Assembly (NCBI GenBank): GCA_900170005.1
Contig: LT827128.1
Coordinates: 930,001-994,000 of the forward strand
Length of the DNA: 64,000 nt
Source of the DNA: Gordonibacter massiliensis (ex Traore et al. 2017)
Lineage (GTDB): Bacteria; Actinomycetota; Coriobacteriia; Coriobacteriales; Eggerthellaceae
Reading direction: 5' to 3'
Below are positions 56,428 to 64,000 of this stretch, one piece after another. Position 1 is the stretch's first letter. Every line of letters starts with the position of its first letter. A program made the position numbers and the translations under genes. Under the pieces are notes generated by a model that was not told where the DNA came from, searched no databases, and saw only the letters and a list, made by a program, of their open reading frames with translations.

Positions 56428-57306
56428 TTACCGTTTGTCGGCCAGGAAGAACAGGGCCATGGTGCCGGGGCCGGAGTGGGCGCCGATGACGGGGTCGACG
56501 TAGTTGATGACGACCTCTTTCACGCCGAAGCGCGACTTCACCTGCTCGGCCACGTACTCGGCCTCTTCTAGGCAGTCGCCGTGCGTGATGAACACCATCT
56601 GCTCGTCGATGGGCGCGATGGCCGATTTCTCCATGTGGTCCACCAGCGCGTTCAGCGACTTCTTGCGCCCGCGCACCTTCTCCAGAGGCACGAGGTGCCC
56701 TTCGTCGTCCACGTGCATGACGGGCTTGATGTTGAGCATGGTGCCCGCCCAGGCGCTCGTCTTCGACACGCGCCCGCCGCGGAACAGGAACATGAGGTCG
56801 TCCACGGTGAACCAGTGCGCCAGGTTGAGCTTGTTGTCCTCCACCCAGTCGCGCACCTCGTCGATGCCCGCACCGGCGCGGGCGCGCTGCACGGCGTGCC
56901 ACACGAGCAGTCCCTCGCCGCCGGACGCGGCCAGCGTGTCCACGGCGTACAGCTTGCGCTCGGGGAAATCTTTCGCCAAGTCGCGCATGAGCAGCTCGGT
57001 GGCCTCGTAGGTGCCCGACAGGCCGCTCGAGAAGCCCAGGTACAAGATGTCGCGCCCCTGCTCAAGCAAGCCGCGCATAAGCGCCTCGGATTCCGCAAGG
57101 TTCGGCAGCGACGTGGTGATGACCTTGCCGTCGCGCATCATGGTGTAGAACTGCGCCAGGTCGGTGTGCTCGCCTTTGAGGTAGCTTTGATACACGGTGT
57201 CCTCTCCGTCCACCATGAAGGTGAGGGGCAGGATGTGCAGGCCGAACTCGTCGATCATGTCCTCGATCAGGTTGCTGCTCGAGTCGGTGACGATCTCAAA
57301 TTCCAT
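56428..57306 (-). CDS. DegV-family fatty-acid-binding protein
   Basis: 292 residues. It begins EFEIVTDSSSNL and contains the TTSLPN loop, GFSSGLSGTYEA and VIGAHSGPGTMALFF, all DegV signatures. Proteins of this family (FakB in Firmicutes) bind a fatty acid and hand it to FakA kinase for phosphorylation. No fakA lies in this window. It is followed by the 58-residue membrane protein and is divergent from ileS across 225 bp. Confidence 0.92.
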   Translation of the reverse strand: MEFEIVTDSSSNLIEDMIDEFGLHILPLTFMVDGEDTVYQSYLKGEHTDLAQFYTMMRDGKVITTSLPNLAESEALMRGLLEQGRDILYLGFSSGLSGTYEATELLMRDLAKDFPERKLYAVDTLAASGGEGLLVWHAVQRARAGAGIDEVRDWVEDNKLNLAHWFTVDDLMFLFRGGRVSKTSAWAGTMLNIKPVMHVDDEGHLVPLEKVRGRKKSLNALVDHMEKSAIAPIDEQMVFITHGDCLEEAEYVAEQVKSRFGVKEVVINYVDPVIGAHSGPGTMALFFLADKR

Positions 57307-57464
57307 GTCGTTCCTCCGATGTGCGGGGCCGCTGCGAACGGGCGCTGTGGTTACCTTCTAAAGTATACCTATGTTCTCCGCGATTTCTTGTGTCGCATTT
57401 CTGAAAAGTGGACGAGACGCGGTGAATATGCGTGCGGTGCGCGTGCATTCCGGGTGCGATCGCC

Positions 57465-57470
57465 TATACT
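57465..57470 (+). promoter_or_regulatory. Putative -10 for ileS
   Basis: TATACT lies 61 bp before the ileS GTG, with no clear -35. The short leader after it leaves no space for a T-box riboswitch. Confidence 0.35.
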
Positions 57471-57531
57471 ATACAGGTTTGAATCTGAAACGCCTTGACA
57501 CGCATGCACAGGATGAAAGGTACGGCACCCC

Positions 57532-60381
57532 GTGGCGAACAGTTACAAAGAGACGATGAACCTGCCGAAGACCGACTTCGCGATGCGGGCGAACCTGCCC
57601 GAGAGCGAGCCGAAGCGTCTGGCGAAATGGGAAGAAGAGCGCATCTACGAGCGCGTGATCGAAAAGAACAAGGACGGCAAGCCGTTCATCCTGCACGACG
57701 GCCCTCCATACGCCAACGGCCCCATCCACATCGGCCACGCCTTCAACAAGATCCTCAAGGACTTCGTGAACAAGTCCCACGCGCAGCGTGGCTTCTTCAC
57801 GCCCTACATCCCCGGTTGGGACTGCCACGGCCAGCCCATCGAGCACATGGTGGAGAAGACCCTCGGGCCCGACAAGATGGCGAAGATCGACCAGCCCACG
57901 CTGCGCCGCCTGTGCCGCGAGTGGGCCGAGAAGTACGTGGGCGTGCAGCGCGAGGGCTTCAAGCGCCTGGGCGTGAACGCCGACTGGGAGCATCCGTACC
58001 TCACGTTCACCCCGAGCTACGAGGCGGGCAACGTCGAGGTGTTCAAGAAGATGTACCTGGACGGCTCGGTGTACCGCGGCCGCAAGCCCATCCACTGGTG
58101 CAAGCGCTGCCACACCGCGCTGGCCGAGGCGGAGATCGAGTACTCCGACGAGACGTCGCCGTCCATCTTCGTGAAGTTCAAGATGGACCTCATGCCCGGC
58201 GTGTTCGAGGCCGCCGGCGCTGCCGGCGACGCCAACGTGCTCATCTGGACCACGACGCCCTGGACGCTGCCGGCGAACACGGCCGTGTCGCTGGCGCCCG
58301 ACGCCGACTACGTGATGGTCGTGGCCGACGGCTCCAACATGATCATGGCGCGCGAGCTGGTGGAGCAGGTGGCCGAGATCGCGGGCTGGGAGTCCTACGA
58401 CCTCGTGCGCGGAGAGGACGGCGAGCCCGTCGCGCTCAAGGGCCGCGAGTTCACCGGCCTCACCTACACGTGCCCCATCCGCCAGGACCTCAAGGGCACC
58501 ATCATCTACGGCGACCACGTCACGCTGGACTCGGGCACGGGCGCGGTGCACACGGCTCCCGGCCACGGCCAGGACGACTACCTGGTGGCGCTGGAATTCG
58601 ACGTGCCGCTGCTCATGCCGGTGGACGACAACGGCGTGCTCACCGACGAGGCGGGCCCCTTCGCGGGCCTCGACGTGGACGAGGCGAACCCGGTCATCAT
58701 CGAGTGGCTGCGCGAGCGCGGAACGCTCGTTGCCGAGAAGAAGATCCTGCACAGCTACCCGCACTGCTGGCGCTGCCACGAGCCGGTCATCTTCCGCGCC
58801 ACCGACCAGTGGTTCGTGTCCATGGACAAGAACAGCCTGCGCGAGAACGCGCTCAAGGCCATCGAGAACGACGTGGAGTGGATTCCCGCGTGGGCGTCGA
58901 ACCGCATCGGGTCCATGGTGGCCGACCGCCCCGACTGGTGCATCTCGCGCCAGAGGTCGTGGGGCGTGCCCATCCCCGTGTTCAAGTGCGCGAAGTGCGG
59001 CTCTACCGTGGCGAACGAGCAGACGTTCGATGCGGTGATCGACCTGTTCTACCGCGAGGGCGCCGACGCATGGTTCACGCGCGAGCCGTCCGAGTACCTG
59101 CCGCGCGGCGTGAAGTGCGAGACGTGCGGCTGCACCGAGCTCGTGCCGGAGAAGGACATCCTCGACGTGTGGTGGGAGAGCGGCGTGTCGCACACCAGCG
59201 TGCTGAAGCACCGCGAGGCCGAGGGCCTGCGCTTCCCGGCCGATATGTACCTGGAAGGCTCCGACCAGCACCGTGGTTGGTTCCAGTCCTCCCTGCTCAC
59301 CAGCATGGGCGCCTACGGCGTGCCGCCGTACAAGAGCGTCATGCACTGCGGCTTCACGGTGGACGGCGAGGGCCGCAAGATGTCGAAGTCGCTGGGCAAC
59401 GGCGTTGACCCGGCCGACGTCATGGCGAAGAGCGGCGCCGACGTGCTGCGCCTGTGGGTGGCCAGCGTCGACTACTCGCAGGACGTGAGCATCTCCGACG
59501 AGATCCTGCAGCGCACCTCCGAGGCGTACCGCCGCATCCGCAACACGTTCCGCTTCCTGCTGGGCAGCCTGGATGACTTCTCCAACGAGCGCGCCGTCAC
59601 GGACTGGAACGCGCTCGAACCGGTCGACCAGTGGGCCATGGTGCGTTTGCATCATCTGCTGTGCGACGTGGAGCGCGCGTATGACGAATACAAGTTCCAC
59701 CTGGTCTACCGCGCGGTGTACGACTACATCGTGAACGACCTCTCGGCCGTGTACATGGACGCGACGAAAGACCGCCTGTACTCCGAGGCGCCCGACTCGC
59801 CGTGCCGCCGTGCCGTGCAGACCGTGCTCATGAACATCCTCGAGGTGCTCGTGCGCGTGCTGGCGCCGGTGCTCTCGTTCACCACCGACGAGGTGTGGGA
59901 GCACTATCCCGAAGCCATTCGCTCAAGCTACGGGGACATCTCGAACGTGCAGCTGGCAGGCTGGCCCGAGCGATCCGACTTCGCGCCCGCGCTGCCCGAC
60001 GACGCCGTCGCCGAGCGCATCGCCGAGGACTTCGGCGTGGTGCTGGGCGTGCGCGAGGTCGTGACGAAGGCCCTTGAGGACGCGCGCGGCGAGAAGGTCG
60101 TGAACAAGAGCCAGGAGGCGGCCGTCACCGTGACCGCGCCGAAGAGCGTGCTTGACGCGGTGGAGCGCTACGACGCGGCGGTGTTCGAGGAGCTGTTCAT
60201 CGTGGCGTCCGTGGCGTTCGTCGAGGGCGACGAGCTGGCGGCGTCTGTGGCGAAGACCGAGGCCGAGAAGTGCCCGCGCTGCTGGAACTACCGCACGCTC
60301 GGCGGCAACCCGAACCATCCTGACGTGTGCGAGCGTTGCGGCGACGCGCTCGATGCCATCGGCTTCGCGGAAAGCGAGTAG
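57532..60381 (+). CDS. ileS: Isoleucyl-tRNA synthetase
   Basis: 949 residues from GTG 57532, chosen as the first in-frame start giving the usual N-terminus, with a weak AAAGG about 14 bp upstream. Class I signatures: HIGH at 66-69 and KMSKS at 616-620, separated by the editing domain and its insert. A C-terminal zinc-binding segment has CPRCWNY and VCERCGDAL. It charges tRNA-Ile. The stop lies only 1 bp before lspA, so ileS-lspA-rluD is a single operon. Confidence 0.97.
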   Translation: MANSYKETMNLPKTDFAMRANLPESEPKRLAKWEEERIYERVIEKNKDGKPFILHDGPPYANGPIHIGHAFNKILKDFVNKSHAQRGFFTPYIPGWDCHGQPIEHMVEKTLGPDKMAKIDQPTLRRLCREWAEKYVGVQREGFKRLGVNADWEHPYLTFTPSYEAGNVEVFKKMYLDGSVYRGRKPIHWCKRCHTALAEAEIEYSDETSPSIFVKFKMDLMPGVFEAAGAAGDANVLIWTTTPWTLPANTAVSLAPDADYVMVVADGSNMIMARELVEQVAEIAGWESYDLVRGEDGEPVALKGREFTGLTYTCPIRQDLKGTIIYGDHVTLDSGTGAVHTAPGHGQDDYLVALEFDVPLLMPVDDNGVLTDEAGPFAGLDVDEANPVIIEWLRERGTLVAEKKILHSYPHCWRCHEPVIFRATDQWFVSMDKNSLRENALKAIENDVEWIPAWASNRIGSMVADRPDWCISRQRSWGVPIPVFKCAKCGSTVANEQTFDAVIDLFYREGADAWFTREPSEYLPRGVKCETCGCTELVPEKDILDVWWESGVSHTSVLKHREAEGLRFPADMYLEGSDQHRGWFQSSLLTSMGAYGVPPYKSVMHCGFTVDGEGRKMSKSLGNGVDPADVMAKSGADVLRLWVASVDYSQDVSISDEILQRTSEAYRRIRNTFRFLLGSLDDFSNERAVTDWNALEPVDQWAMVRLHHLLCDVERAYDEYKFHLVYRAVYDYIVNDLSAVYMDATKDRLYSEAPDSPCRRAVQTVLMNILEVLVRVLAPVLSFTTDEVWEHYPEAIRSSYGDISNVQLAGWPERSDFAPALPDDAVAERIAEDFGVVLGVREVVTKALEDARGEKVVNKSQEAAVTVTAPKSVLDAVERYDAAVFEELFIVASVAFVEGDELAASVAKTEAEKCPRCWNYRTLGGNPNHPDVCERCGDALDAIGFAESE

Positions 60382-60382
60382 C

Positions 60383-61012
60383 ATGCCCGGATATCCCGAG
60401 CGCGGCGAAACGGAGCCGACGGAGCCCGCTCCTTCGAAGCGGGACGACCAGCGCCAACCGAGCGCCGAGCGCTCGCGCAACACGCTCGTGTTCGGCGTGG
60501 TGGCGCTCGCTTGGCTCGCCTTCGACACGCTCACGAAGAGCTTCTTCAACGGCCACTCCTTAGGCGAGGTGATCGCGGGGCCGTTCCTCGGCCTCGTGCG
60601 GTTCCGCCTCGTGCACAACACGGGCGCGGCCTGGGGCATGTTCGGCGACTCGACGTTTCTGCTGGGCGTGCTGTCGATCGCGGTGTGCCTCGTGCTCGTG
60701 GCGTACCTGTTCTTCCTGTCGCCCCGCCCGAGCCTGGTGGAGGTGGTGGGCGTGGCGCTGGTGGTGGCGGGCGGCCTGGGCAACGCGTTCGACCGCTTCA
60801 CGCTGGGCTACGTGGTCGACTTCATCGAGCCCGTGTTCATCGACTTTCCGGTGTTCAACGTGGCCGACATAGGCGTGACGTGCGGGTTCGTGTTGTTCGT
60901 GGCGGGTATGATCCTCGCGTACCGCCGCGCCGACCGGGAAGCGGCCGCGCTTGCCGAGACGTCCCGGGACGCCTCGGAGCCCGACGACGGGGAAGGGCCG
61001 CGAGAACGATGA
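60383..61012 (+). CDS. lspA: Lipoprotein signal peptidase (signal peptidase II)
   Basis: 209 residues, longer than usual because of a charged N-terminus of about 32 residues and an acidic C-tail. Four membrane helices. The aspartate pair is D137 (GNAFDRF) and D162 (NVADIGV), in the order typical of the family; HNTGAAWGMF lies between helices I and II. It removes signal peptides from diacylated lipoproteins such as the cytochrome and lipoprotein described above. Its stop overlaps rluD by 4 bp (ATGA). Confidence 0.94.
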   Translation: MPGYPERGETEPTEPAPSKRDDQRQPSAERSRNTLVFGVVALAWLAFDTLTKSFFNGHSLGEVIAGPFLGLVRFRLVHNTGAAWGMFGDSTFLLGVLSIAVCLVLVAYLFFLSPRPSLVEVVGVALVVAGGLGNAFDRFTLGYVVDFIEPVFIDFPVFNVADIGVTCGFVLFVAGMILAYRRADREAAALAETSRDASEPDDGEGPRER

Positions 61013-62043
61013 CGCGGTCGCTCTGTCACATCGTGGGCGCCGGCGACGCCGGGGCTCGCCTCGACGCGCTCATGGCCGAGCGCGGCCTCTATCCCAGCCG
61101 CAGCGCCGCCGCGCGCGCCATCGAAGAGGGTGCGGTGTTCGTGAACGGCGCCACCGTGCCCAAGAAGCACGCCGTGGCGGCCGGCGACACCGTGGTGTAC
61201 GAGGCACCCGAGGAGGCTCCCGTCCACGCGCTCGAGGGCGAGCCCATCGACTTGGACATCCGGTTCGAAGACGAGCACCTCATCGTGCTGTCGAAGCAGG
61301 TGGGCCTGGTGTGCCACCCCTCCGTCGACCATTACGACGGCACGCTGGTGAACGCGCTCGTGCACCATTGCGGGGCCGGGAACCTGTGCAACGTGCAGGG
61401 CGAGGACGATCGTTTGGGCATCGTGCACCGCCTCGATCGCGACACGAGCGGCCTCATGCTGGCTGCGAAGGACGACGAAACGGGCTACGCGCTCATGGAG
61501 GATATACGCGCCCGTGCCGTCGACCGCCGCTACCTGGCGCTCGTGCACGGCGTGATCGCCCACGACACCGGCATGGTGGACGCCCCCATCGCCCGTGCGG
61601 AGAAGGAGCGCACGCGCATGGCCGTGCGCGACACGCCTTCCGCGCGCGACGCCGTGACCACGTTCCGCGTGCTGGAGCGCTTCGAGCACGCCTCGCGCGA
61701 CGACGGCTACACGCTCGTCGACTGCAAGCTGTTCACGGGGCGCACCCACCAGATACGCGTGCACCTGGAGTACGCGAAGCACCCGCTGGTCGGCGAGCCG
61801 GTCTACCGCTCGCGCGCGCCCAAGGACCCCGGCGCCGACCTCGGGCTGGACCGCCAGTTCCTGCACTCGTTCCGCCTGGACTTCACGCATCCCGCGACGG
61901 GGGAGGAGCTGTCGTTCGCCGACGGCCTCCCCGCCGACCTGCAGGCCGCCCTCGACGGCCTGGCGGATCGCAGCATGGGCCGCACCGAAGCCGGCGAAGA
62001 GGTGTTCGCTTTGCTGGCGGATGCCCCGCACCCAACATCGTAG
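61009..62043 (+). CDS. rluD: RluD-type 23S rRNA pseudouridine synthase
   Basis: 344 residues. An N-terminal S4 RNA-binding domain (about 13-75) precedes the catalytic domain with HRLDRDTSGL, whose D143 is the catalytic aspartate, and the C-terminal FTGRTHQIRVHLEY motif. It modifies uridines in 23S rRNA. ATG overlaps the lspA stop. RluD versus RluC type is not fully settled; the ileS-lspA-rlu order fits the RluD group. Confidence 0.92.
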   Translation: MTRSLCHIVGAGDAGARLDALMAERGLYPSRSAAARAIEEGAVFVNGATVPKKHAVAAGDTVVYEAPEEAPVHALEGEPIDLDIRFEDEHLIVLSKQVGLVCHPSVDHYDGTLVNALVHHCGAGNLCNVQGEDDRLGIVHRLDRDTSGLMLAAKDDETGYALMEDIRARAVDRRYLALVHGVIAHDTGMVDAPIARAEKERTRMAVRDTPSARDAVTTFRVLERFEHASRDDGYTLVDCKLFTGRTHQIRVHLEYAKHPLVGEPVYRSRAPKDPGADLGLDRQFLHSFRLDFTHPATGEELSFADGLPADLQAALDGLADRSMGRTEAGEEVFALLADAPHPTS

Positions 62044-62074
62044 GTCGTACTCTGTTCGGTCCGCCCGCCAAGTT

Positions 62075-62145
62075 GTCATCCTGAGCGGAGGCCGAAGGCC
62101 GGAGTCGAAGGATCCCGCGCGGCGCCAGCAGGCCGCCCCTACGAG
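62075..62145. repeat. Chimeric repeat: family A start joined to family B-type end
   Basis: It opens with the family A start (GTCATCCTGAGCGGAGGCC) and the GTCGAAGGATCCCG submotif. It then closes with GCAGGCCGCCCCTACG, the B-type end also seen at 42620. The two families appear joined here. Confidence 0.6.
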
Positions 62146-62154
62146 GGCGCACCG

Positions 62155-62958
62155 TCACTTCTTCCCGTACACGCTCATGTTCTGCATGCGCGATTGCAGG
62201 AAGCTGTCGGGGAAGTGCTCGTCGAAGAACCGCTGCTCCCAGGTGGTCGCGGGGATGCCCACGGCGCGCTGGCCCTCGCGGTCGAGCGCCAGCACCGTCA
62301 CCACCACGTCGATCGCCAAGAGAACGGTCATGACCGCCGTGACGGCGCGAACGAGCGTGTTCTTGGCGTTCACGTGCGAGAACACTTGTTTCACGAAGGG
62401 CAGGATGACGCGCACCCACACCAGTCCCAGAAGGCCCCACATCATGCCGAACGCGAAGTTCGTGCGCCCGTTGATGGAGCCGAACGTGCCCGTGTAGTCC
62501 CAGGCGATGGCGCCCCAGAAGAACTCCATGCCCCAGCTGGTCACGTACTCCAGCGCCGAGCCCACCACCATGGCCCCCAGGAATATCACCAGGTTGTGCG
62601 AATGGTAGAAGCGGTTCAAGAACAACGTCAGCGCCACGGCTCCCACGCCGTAGATGGGGGAGAAGGGGCCCCACACGAGCCCCGCCCGGCTCTCCAAGCC
62701 GCCGTAGACGATGGCGTGGAACGCGGTCTCCACCACGAGGCCGAACACGCTGCCTCCCAGAAACAGCCAGAACAAGGTGAAGAAATCGAGGCGCAGGTAG
62801 CCGGCGTTGTGGAACACCTGGGCTTTGACCTCCTGCTTCACCTCGCGAAGCAGGCCGTATCCCTCGGCGTCGCCCGGGCGCGCGGACGCCGCCCCGCTGG
62901 GGGCGGAAGAGTCGCCCTCCGCTTCGAGCGAACCCGGGTTTTTCGATTCTTTCTCCAT
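62155..62958 (-). CDS. CmpB-type putative ABC transporter permease
   Basis: 267 residues from ATG 62958 (GAGG 8 bp upstream); an upstream in-frame TTG lies in the SD. A 50-residue hydrophilic N-terminus is followed by about six membrane helices. Segments such as GPFSPIYGVGAVAL and YVTSWGMEFFWGAIAWDYTG mark the ABC_trans_CmpB family, members of which have no ATPase partner and unknown role. It is divergent from hemH. Confidence 0.8.
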   Translation of the reverse strand: MEKESKNPGSLEAEGDSSAPSGAASARPGDAEGYGLLREVKQEVKAQVFHNAGYLRLDFFTLFWLFLGGSVFGLVVETAFHAIVYGGLESRAGLVWGPFSPIYGVGAVALTLFLNRFYHSHNLVIFLGAMVVGSALEYVTSWGMEFFWGAIAWDYTGTFGSINGRTNFAFGMMWGLLGLVWVRVILPFVKQVFSHVNAKNTLVRAVTAVMTVLLAIDVVVTVLALDREGQRAVGIPATTWEQRFFDEHFPDSFLQSRMQNMSVYGKK

Positions 62959-63069
62959 TCGTCCGTTCCTCAAAGGGCCGATAGGGATAAACTATAGCAG
63001 ATTTACCACGTATGACTGGAACCGTTTCGCTTCGGCGACCTGCCCGGAGCCGGGAAGGGGATCGATATC

Positions 63070-64000
63070 GTGCAAGCTGGGGACCGCACCGGAATCCTCC
63101 TGGTGAACACCGGCACGCCGGCCGAGCCGCGGCCGCGCGCCGTGCGGAAGTACCTCGCCCGGTTCCTCATGGATCCGCGCATCGCGCCCATGAACCGTCT
63201 GGGCTGGTGGTTCGTCCTCCACCTGTTCATCCTGCCCAAGCGCGGCCGGGCGTCGGCCGAGAAGTACGGCAAGATCTGGACGGAGGAGGGCTCGCCCTTC
63301 ACGGTGGCCCACGACAAGCTCGCGCGCGGTTTGGACGCGCAGCTCGCCGACGAGGGCCACGACGCCGTCGTGCGCTGCGCCATGAGCTACAGCGCTCCGT
63401 TCGTGGACGATGTCGTGCGCGAGCTGAGGGATGCGGGCTGCACGCGCCTGGTCGTGCTGCCGCTCTACCCGCAGAGCGCCCATTCCACCACGGGATCGGT
63501 GTCGGACAGCGTGGAGCGCGCGCTGAAGAAAGCGCGCTGGGACGCGCCGTGCGACTTCGTGTACAACTACCACGACGACCCCACCTACGTGCGCGCCATC
63601 GCCGCGTCCATCAAGCACGCCGGGTTCGACCCCGACGCGGACGACAAGGTGCTGTTCTCGTTCCATTCCATCCCGCTCGTCGACATCGAGGCGGGCGACA
63701 CCTACGAGCTGCAGACGGGCGCGTCGAGCCTCCAGATAGCCGGCGAGCTGGGCATCGAGCGCAACCGCTGGACCATCGGCTACCAGTGCCGCTTCGACAA
63801 GGGTCGCGAGTGGCTTTCGCCGTTCACGCGCGACGTGCTGGCGCGCTGGGCCGAGGCCGACGTCGGCCGCGTGTTCTTCGTGTGCCCGAACTTCGCCGTG
63901 GACTGCCTCGAGACGCTCTACGACATCGAGCACGAGCTGAAGCCGTATTATTTCGACCAGGTCAGGAAGGCCGGCCGCGAGCCGCGCGAAGACGATTTCG
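63070..64000 (+). CDS. hemH: Ferrochelatase, 5' part
   Basis: 310 codons visible; the 3' end lies past the window. It begins with GTG 63070 after AAGGGG, giving LLVNTGTPAEPR, the normal ferrochelatase start. The catalytic His is H199 in SFHSIPL, and FAVDCLETLYD holds E281. It inserts iron into the porphyrin (protoporphyrin or coproporphyrin). That would serve heme for the NapB-like cytochrome. No other heme gene is in view. Confidence 0.93.
   Translation, partial: MQAGDRTGILLVNTGTPAEPRPRAVRKYLARFLMDPRIAPMNRLGWWFVLHLFILPKRGRASAEKYGKIWTEEGSPFTVAHDKLARGLDAQLADEGHDAVVRCAMSYSAPFVDDVVRELRDAGCTRLVVLPLYPQSAHSTTGSVSDSVERALKKARWDAPCDFVYNYHDDPTYVRAIAASIKHAGFDPDADDKVLFSFHSIPLVDIEAGDTYELQTGASSLQIAGELGIERNRWTIGYQCRFDKGREWLSPFTRDVLARWAEADVGRVFFVCPNFAVDCLETLYDIEHELKPYYFDQVRKAGREPREDDF

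Noticed and set aside
57307-57531. Possible T-box leader ahead of ileS
   Set aside because: The likely -10 leaves only about 55 nt of leader; no specifier loop or antiterminator element is seen.

Overview
The window is a high-GC, gene-dense bacterial chromosome segment, most likely from the class Coriobacteriia and probably the family Eggerthellaceae (Eggerthella or Gordonibacter type). The basis is the gene order uvrC-rapZ-yvcK-whiA leading into gap, a periplasmic nitrate reductase (Nap) cluster, many ferredoxin-type iron-sulfur proteins, and bacterial SD/-10/-35 signals. The genus is inference. No rRNA, CRISPR array, prophage or transposase gene was seen. Four tRNA genes sit together at 15.9-16.7 kb and one tRNA-Leu lies at 12.2 kb.

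Layout. 0-10.4 kb: the 3' end of uvrC overlaps rapZ, then yvcK and whiA, followed by glycolytic genes gap, pgk, tpi and gpmI. An AT-richer Abi_2/HEPN gene with its own terminator-insulated promoter and hairpin leader splits gap from pgk. 10.4-16.7 kb: azlCD, secG, tRNA-Leu, a cation-efflux transporter, a HAD hydrolase, an orphan radical SAM protein and the tRNA cluster. 16.8-25.8 kb: a small zinc ribbon, a GAF histidine kinase/NarL-type regulator pair, and the convergent nap operon (napG, napA, a diheme lipoprotein, napD, napH), then two orphan envelope proteins. 25.9-33 kb: a yybP-ykoY-type riboswitch ahead of terC, a diacylglycerol-kinase-like gene, rnd, a zinc peptidase, xseAB and a HIT protein. 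33-39.3 kb: ackA and pta facing each other, glf with a glycosyltransferase, and an AbiEi-like/nuclease-like gene between two identical-core hairpins. 39.3-45 kb: a small membrane protein, an OPT transporter, coaX, murB and an NdpA-like nucleoid protein. 45-53.5 kb: two metal-efflux modules, an ArsR-type regulator/HMA protein/Zn-Cd ATPase set and a CsoR/CopA set with clear operators. A perfect parS-like 16-mer lies between them. 53.5-64 kb: an aminotransferase-fold protein lacking its PLP lysine, dinB, a 58-residue membrane protein, degV, ileS-lspA-rluD, a CmpB-type membrane protein and the 5' part of hemH.

Themes. Energy and carbon: glycolysis, acetate production (ackA/pta) and nitrate respiration. 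Metal homeostasis: Mn (terC), Zn/Cd and Cu, each with a visible cis-regulatory element. Intergenic DNA carries three families of palindromic repeats (here called A, B and C). Families B and C keep a constant outer arm while the inner arm changes with compensating bases. One family A copy supplies the ribosome binding site and start codon of gpmI.
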